Assembly: GCA_036554605.1 (NCBI GenBank)
Contig: DATBMY010000208.1
Span: 1 to 8,815, forward strand
DNA length: 8,815 nt
Reading direction: 5' to 3'
Source of the DNA: DATBMY01 sp036554605
Lineage (GTDB): Bacteria; Acidobacteriota; Blastocatellia; UBA7656
Below are positions 6,434 through 8,815 of this stretch, piece after piece. The stretch's first letter is position 1. Every line of letters starts with the position of its first letter. The position numbers and the translations under genes were made by a program. The notes under the pieces were generated by a model. That model saw only the letters and a program-made list of their open reading frames with translations, made no database searches and was not told where the DNA came from.

Positions 6434-6465
6434 TGGCCGGGCTTGCCACCCGGCCATCAAGGTCT
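6425..6465. terminator. Perfect 17-bp hairpin, likely bidirectional terminator
   Basis: Arms 6425-6441 (AGACCTTGATGGCCGGG) and 6449-6465 are exact reverse complements around a 7-base loop CTTGCCA. It lies between two convergent stop codons (6433 plus, 6492 minus) and should form on transcripts from both sides. Neither side has a clear U-tract, so it is not a textbook intrinsic terminator and may act mainly by protecting 3' ends. Confidence 0.75.
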
Positions 6466-6491
6466 AGCGTCAGAGGAGGGCGAGCGTGCCG

Positions 6492-7901
6492 CTATAGCAC
6501 TCGCAGGAAAGCAACCAGGTCTTTTTTCTCCTGCGCCGATAGATTCAGTTGTTGGACAAGGTTGAAGAACTCAACGACGTCTTCCAGCGTGAGCAGCCTG
6601 CCATCGTGCAGGTATGGAGGCGATTCTTTTATACCGCGCAGTGGGAAGGTTTTGATCGGTCCCTGCGCGGTGATCATCATGCCGCCTTCCATTCTTGGTT
6701 TGTAGAATCGCTCGACCTGCAGATCATGCATTAACCCGTCCGTATAAAATGGAGGGGTATGACATGCGGCGCAGCTGGCTTTCCCGAAAAAGAGGTCTTC
6801 GCCGCGCGCCTCGCTTTCAGTAGCCTTTGTTCGGTCCAGCCGGCCCAAAATGTTCAGCTTCGGCGCGGGCGGGAAATTCAAAAGCTCTTGAAACTCGGCC
6901 ATGTTGTGAACCTGATGACCGCGCTCGAGAATATTGAGCCCTTTCTTTATGGCGGCGACAGGATCGCCATCGAAATATGCGGCGCGCTGTTCGAACTCCG
7001 TAAAGTCTTCGACCGTGCGGAGAGCGCGTTGCGAGCCGAACAGCCGCTGTATGTTTACGCCCCGCAGCGAGGGAGTCTCGATCCTACGGCGATTCTCTTG
7101 CGGCCGTATATCACCGACCAGGTGCATGGCCCCGGACGTGTGACCGTTGACGTGACAATCGAAGCAGGTCACTCCCAGCATACCTTCAGGTTTCTCGGTT
7201 TTGCGGTCCGCGGTGGCATTGAATTGTTGTTGCGGAAACTGCGACACGAGCATGCGCAACCCGTCGAGCTGTTTCGGGTTAAGAATGCCGTTGAACAGCT
7301 CGTAGAAATTGTTGATCGTTACTAACTGCCCTTTGGAAACGTCGCCCAGGTCGGGCCGCGTGGTCAGGAAGATCGCCGGGGGGAATTCCGGGAGGAAATG
7401 ATCGGGCAGATCAAAATCCATATCGAATCTCTCCAGGCGCGGCATGGCTTTGATTTGCTCTTGCGTGAATACCATGCCGCCGACCGCATGCTTGACGTGC
7501 GGGAGCGGCAGGTATGGGAACAGGCCCTGTTCTTTGATCTGTTCGGGCGACATTCGCCCGAGCTGATCCCAGGTCATTCCTCCTCTAAGCCTTGCCGTCG
7601 GCCCTACGGGAATAGCTTTGCCCCGCGTCATCTTTACATCAGGGTCAACGCGGCGGCTCAAGTCATATCGCGCCTCGAGCAGCTTGCGATGCTCTGCCAT
7701 GATTCGCGCCTTTGCCGCCTTGTCGCGGCTCAAAACGACGGCGAACGGTTCTTCGATCACCGGTGAGAAGGAAGACTGCTGCTGGTTCTGCCTCCCGGCA
7801 TTGTCTTGAGCACGCGCTTGCGGATTTATAACCACCGCCGCGATGACCGCCGCGATGAAAGCAGATGTCACAAGCACCTTGATGCGTGTTGAGTTGGTCA
7901 T
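6492..7901 (-). CDS. Exported di-heme c-type cytochrome, cytochrome c peroxidase / MauG-like
   Basis: 469 residues from the ATG at 7901. An N-terminal export signal (MTNSTRIKVLVTSAFIAAVIAAVVI, then PQARAQ, with a likely cut after ARA) points to the periplasm or cell surface. Two covalent heme sites are visible, CFDCH (246-250) and CAACH (377-381), followed by PPYLHDGRLLTLEDVVEFFN (428-447), a conserved stretch of the di-heme peroxidase/MauG family in which the histidine is often a heme or active-site residue. The first heme comes after about 220 residues of unassigned sequence, much later than in short bacterial peroxidases, so it is an extended subfamily. Heme attachment would need the cytochrome c maturation system elsewhere. 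Peroxidase or oxidative-modification activity is inferred from family only. A longer start at 7928 exists but lacks a ribosome site. Confidence 0.85.
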   Translation of the reverse strand: MTNSTRIKVLVTSAFIAAVIAAVVINPQARAQDNAGRQNQQQSSFSPVIEEPFAVVLSRDKAAKARIMAEHRKLLEARYDLSRRVDPDVKMTRGKAIPVGPTARLRGGMTWDQLGRMSPEQIKEQGLFPYLPLPHVKHAVGGMVFTQEQIKAMPRLERFDMDFDLPDHFLPEFPPAIFLTTRPDLGDVSKGQLVTINNFYELFNGILNPKQLDGLRMLVSQFPQQQFNATADRKTEKPEGMLGVTCFDCHVNGHTSGAMHLVGDIRPQENRRRIETPSLRGVNIQRLFGSQRALRTVEDFTEFEQRAAYFDGDPVAAIKKGLNILERGHQVHNMAEFQELLNFPPAPKLNILGRLDRTKATESEARGEDLFFGKASCAACHTPPFYTDGLMHDLQVERFYKPRMEGGMMITAQGPIKTFPLRGIKESPPYLHDGRLLTLEDVVEFFNLVQQLNLSAQEKKDLVAFLRVL

Positions 7902-7905
7902 AACG

Positions 7906-7912
7906 CTCCTTT
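7906..7912 (-). promoter_or_regulatory. Ribosome binding site that selects the cytochrome start at 7901
   Basis: On the minus strand AAAGGAG is followed by four bases and ATG at 7901. This start also puts the basic residues and hydrophobic core of the signal peptide at the very N terminus, which favours it over the in-frame ATG at 7928. Confidence 0.7.
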
Positions 7913-7955
7913 CGTTGGGATAGAACATCCGCCGAACAAGCGTCCGTGTTCAGAA

Positions 7956-7961
7956 ATAATA
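7956..7961 (-). promoter_or_regulatory. Possible -10 element of the cytochrome gene
   Basis: TATTAT on the minus strand within an AT-rich patch of an otherwise GC-rich divergent spacer. It would give a leader of about 48 bases. No good -35 element was found at the expected distance. Confidence 0.3.
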
Positions 7962-8015
7962 AAACACCGCGCGCCGTTATCACAGGGCCTCGCGCGCGGA
8001 TCAGCGCCGGCGGAG

Positions 8016-8044
8016 TTGAATGCAGGCTCTGGTTCGAGTAAATT
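8016..8044 (+). promoter_or_regulatory. Putative promoter of the NTF2-like gene
   Basis: TTGAAT (8016-8021) and TAAATT (8039-8044) are separated by 17 bases. Each matches four of six consensus positions, and they lie about 40 bases before the gene. Spacing is ideal, match is moderate. Confidence 0.4.
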
Positions 8045-8075
8045 CTGCTTGCACGATTGAACATATTCCAATTCG

Positions 8076-8081
8076 AAGGAG
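8076..8081 (+). promoter_or_regulatory. Ribosome binding site that selects the ATG at 8087
   Basis: AAGGAG lies 5 bases before the ATG at 8087. An earlier in-frame ATG at 8057 would place this site inside the coding region and add ten residues not expected in the family. Confidence 0.7.
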
Positions 8082-8086
8082 ATGCT

Positions 8087-8509
8087 ATGTCACAAGAAAA
8101 TGTCGCTATTATTCGGGGAATGTACGAAGCCTTCGCGCGGGGAGACGTTGCGGCTGTTCTCTCAGCGCTTTCACCCAAAGTGGAATGGCACGAAGCGGAT
8201 AACTTCATCTACGCCGATGGCAACCCGTATATCGGCCCCGACGCGGTGCTTGAGGGCGTATTCAAGAGGCTCGCCGTCGAGTGGGAAGGTTTCGCGGTCG
8301 AGCCGGCCGGGATTCTCGACGCCGGGGACACCGTCGTTGCTTATGGCTACTACACCGGCAGGTACAGGAAGACCGGAGAGGCGGTGCGGGCACAGTTTGC
8401 CCACATGTTTACACTCGAGAATGGAAAGTTAGCGAAGTTTCAGCAATACACCGACACCGCGCAGTTCGCGCGGGCGGTGGGGGATTCACAGACGAAGGCC
8501 GCCGGGTAA
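8087..8509 (+). CDS. NTF2-like / SnoaL-like family protein
   Basis: 140-residue cytoplasmic protein with the cone-shaped alpha+beta fold of the NTF2-like superfamily. Visible family pattern: ENVAIIRGMYEAFARGDVAAVLSALSPKVEWHEA (4-37), PYIGPDAVLEGVFKRLAVEWEGF (47-69), AGDTVVAYGYYTGRYRKTGEAV (79-100), and AHMFTLENGKLAKFQQYTDTAQFARAV (105-131). This layout is that of SnoaL-like proteins commonly annotated as nuclear transport factor 2 family or ketosteroid-isomerase-related. Such proteins may be small isomerases or hydrolases or bind small ligands, and no activity can be assigned here. It appears to be a single gene, divergent from the cytochrome gene. Its TAA stop is followed within 5 bases by the octamer array of the repeat element. 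Confidence 0.87.
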   Translation: MSQENVAIIRGMYEAFARGDVAAVLSALSPKVEWHEADNFIYADGNPYIGPDAVLEGVFKRLAVEWEGFAVEPAGILDAGDTVVAYGYYTGRYRKTGEAVRAQFAHMFTLENGKLAKFQQYTDTAQFARAVGDSQTKAAG

Positions 8510-8514
8510 GGAAG

Positions 8515-8573
8515 AGAAGGGGAGAAGGGGTGAAAGGGTGAAGGGGTGACGAGGTATAGCAAGATCGTTGGAT
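8515..8573 (+). repeat. Left terminal inverted repeat of the MITE-like element
   Basis: Octamers AGAAGGGG (twice), TGAAAGGG, TGAAGGGG and TGACGAGG in register, followed by TATAGCAAGATCGTTGGAT. The plus strand carries four closely spaced G-runs. Confidence 0.85.
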
Positions 8574-8583
8574 ACGACGATGA

Positions 8584-8703
8584 GGCCCGAAGGGCCGGCA
8601 CAATATCAAACATGGTGTGGCGCGCCTTCGGCGCTCAAAACTCTTTGGTGATCAGTATCCACGACCTTACGGTCGCGGCTAATGGCTTGCGGCCCTTCGG
8701 GCC
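8584..8703. repeat. Cluster of short GC-rich hairpins (REP-like) in the element core
   Basis: Four small palindromes: GGCCC-GAA-GGGCC (8584-8596), GCGCC-TTC-GGCGC (8622-8634), CGACC-TTAC-GGTCG (8662-8675) and GGCCC-TTC-GGGCC (8691-8703). The first and last are reverse complements of each other and extend the terminal inverted repeat inward. They resemble extragenic palindromes in style; no known family is claimed. Confidence 0.65.
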
Positions 8704-8713
8704 TGTCCGACGC

Positions 8714-8780
8714 ATCCAACGATCTTGCTATACCTCGTCACCCCTTCACCCCTTCACCCTTTCACCCCTTCTCCCCTTTG
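8714..8780 (-). repeat. Right terminal inverted repeat of the MITE-like element
   Basis: Reverse complement of the left arm with one extra TGAAGGGG-type octamer; the outermost unit reads CAAAGGGG. The unit-number difference between arms points to slippage or recombination within the octamer array. Confidence 0.85.
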
Positions 8781-8790
8781 AGGGGTTGTG

Positions 8791-8810
8791 GACGAGATGT
8801 TATTCTCGTC
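8791..8810. repeat. Short hairpin at the window end
   Basis: GACGAGA and TCTCGTC pair around the 6-base loop TGTTAT, 10 bases outside the MITE-like element. It may belong to the terminator or leader of the next gene, but the window ends 5 bases later. Confidence 0.4.
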
Positions 8811-8815
8811 CTGCT

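Larger units (their letters stand above)
8515..8780. mobile_element. MITE-like non-coding element with long terminal inverted repeats
   Basis: No gene in about 266 bp. The left arm 8517-8573 (57 nt) matches the reverse complement of 8714-8778 exactly except for one additional AGGGGTGA octamer in the right arm. The outer halves are the same TGAARGGG-type octamers as in the four-helix-bundle cassette (AGAAGGGG, TGAAAGGG, TGAAGGGG in the same order); the inner halves (TGACGAGG then TATAGCAAGATCGTTGGAT) are unique to this element. The core between the arms has four short GC-rich hairpins. The size, inverted ends and lack of coding capacity match a miniature inverted-repeat element. No target-site duplication is clear. 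Confidence 0.65.

Noticed and set aside
5880..6449. 189-residue minus-strand open frame over the amidohydrolase end and the small gene
   Set aside because: It crosses two supported plus-strand genes and the terminator hairpin, and its translation shows no family pattern.
6759..7325. 188-residue plus-strand open frame opposite the cytochrome gene
   Set aside because: It is antisense to the di-heme cytochrome, whose two CxxCH sites and family motifs are in the other strand; no recognisable domain or ribosome site.
7968..7999. GC-rich inverted repeat CCGCGCG / CGCGCGG in the divergent spacer as an operator
   Set aside because: Arms are low-complexity CG alternation and easily arise by chance; no other support.
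7663..8208. 181-residue minus-strand frame spanning the divergent promoter region
   Set aside because: It overlaps both the cytochrome N terminus in another frame and the NTF2-like gene, with no domain evidence.

Overview
The window looks like a chromosomal segment of a moderately GC-rich free-living bacterium, roughly 57-60% GC by eye in most genes. The mixture of amidohydrolases, a nitrilase-type enzyme, an LLM flavoenzyme, a di-heme cytochrome and a four-helix-bundle (23S-IVP family) gene would suit a soil heterotroph such as an acidobacterium. Nothing in the sequence fixes the phylum, so this is a weak inference. There is no rRNA, tRNA, CRISPR array or recognisable transposase.

Layout. 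Positions 1-2834 hold three tightly packed plus-strand genes, probably one operon: the C-terminal half of a threonine-synthase-like PLP enzyme, an SsnA-type amidohydrolase, and a beta-ureidopropionase-like carbon-nitrogen hydrolase. The last two fit purine, pyrimidine or hydantoin nitrogen salvage. Positions 3363-4367 (minus) encode an LLM-class flavin-dependent oxidoreductase. It is divergent from a D-aminoacylase-like amidohydrolase (4459-6087). A small acidic protein with a TFPASDPPSW motif follows (6224-6433). It ends in a perfect 17-bp hairpin shared with the convergent di-heme c-type cytochrome gene (6492-7901, minus). An NTF2/SnoaL-like gene (8087-8509) is divergent from the cytochrome gene.

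Most notable structure. Two intergenic insertions use the same octamer-repeat ends, with consensus TGAARGGG. The first (2832-3365) carries a lower-GC four-helix-bundle gene between two inverted 40-bp arrays of five octamers. It sits between two convergent genes so exactly that both of their TGA stop codons are the first bases of the outermost octamers. The second (about 8515-8780) has no gene. It is a near-perfect long inverted repeat: 57 nt, with one extra octamer in the right arm. It has the same terminal octamers and a core of small GC-rich hairpins, and it starts a few bases after the NTF2-like stop codon. Together they look like a mobile or repeat family in which the four-helix-bundle cassette is one member and the gene-less element a MITE-like member. 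The mobilising enzyme is not visible, so mobility is an inference.

How the genes work together. The first operon plausibly releases ammonia and carbon from cyclic ureides or N-carbamoyl amino acids. The D-aminoacylase-like enzyme would extend this to N-acylated D-amino acids or similar amides. The other genes (LLM oxidoreductase, cytochrome, NTF2-like, small protein) look like separately transcribed single genes with no obvious pathway link.
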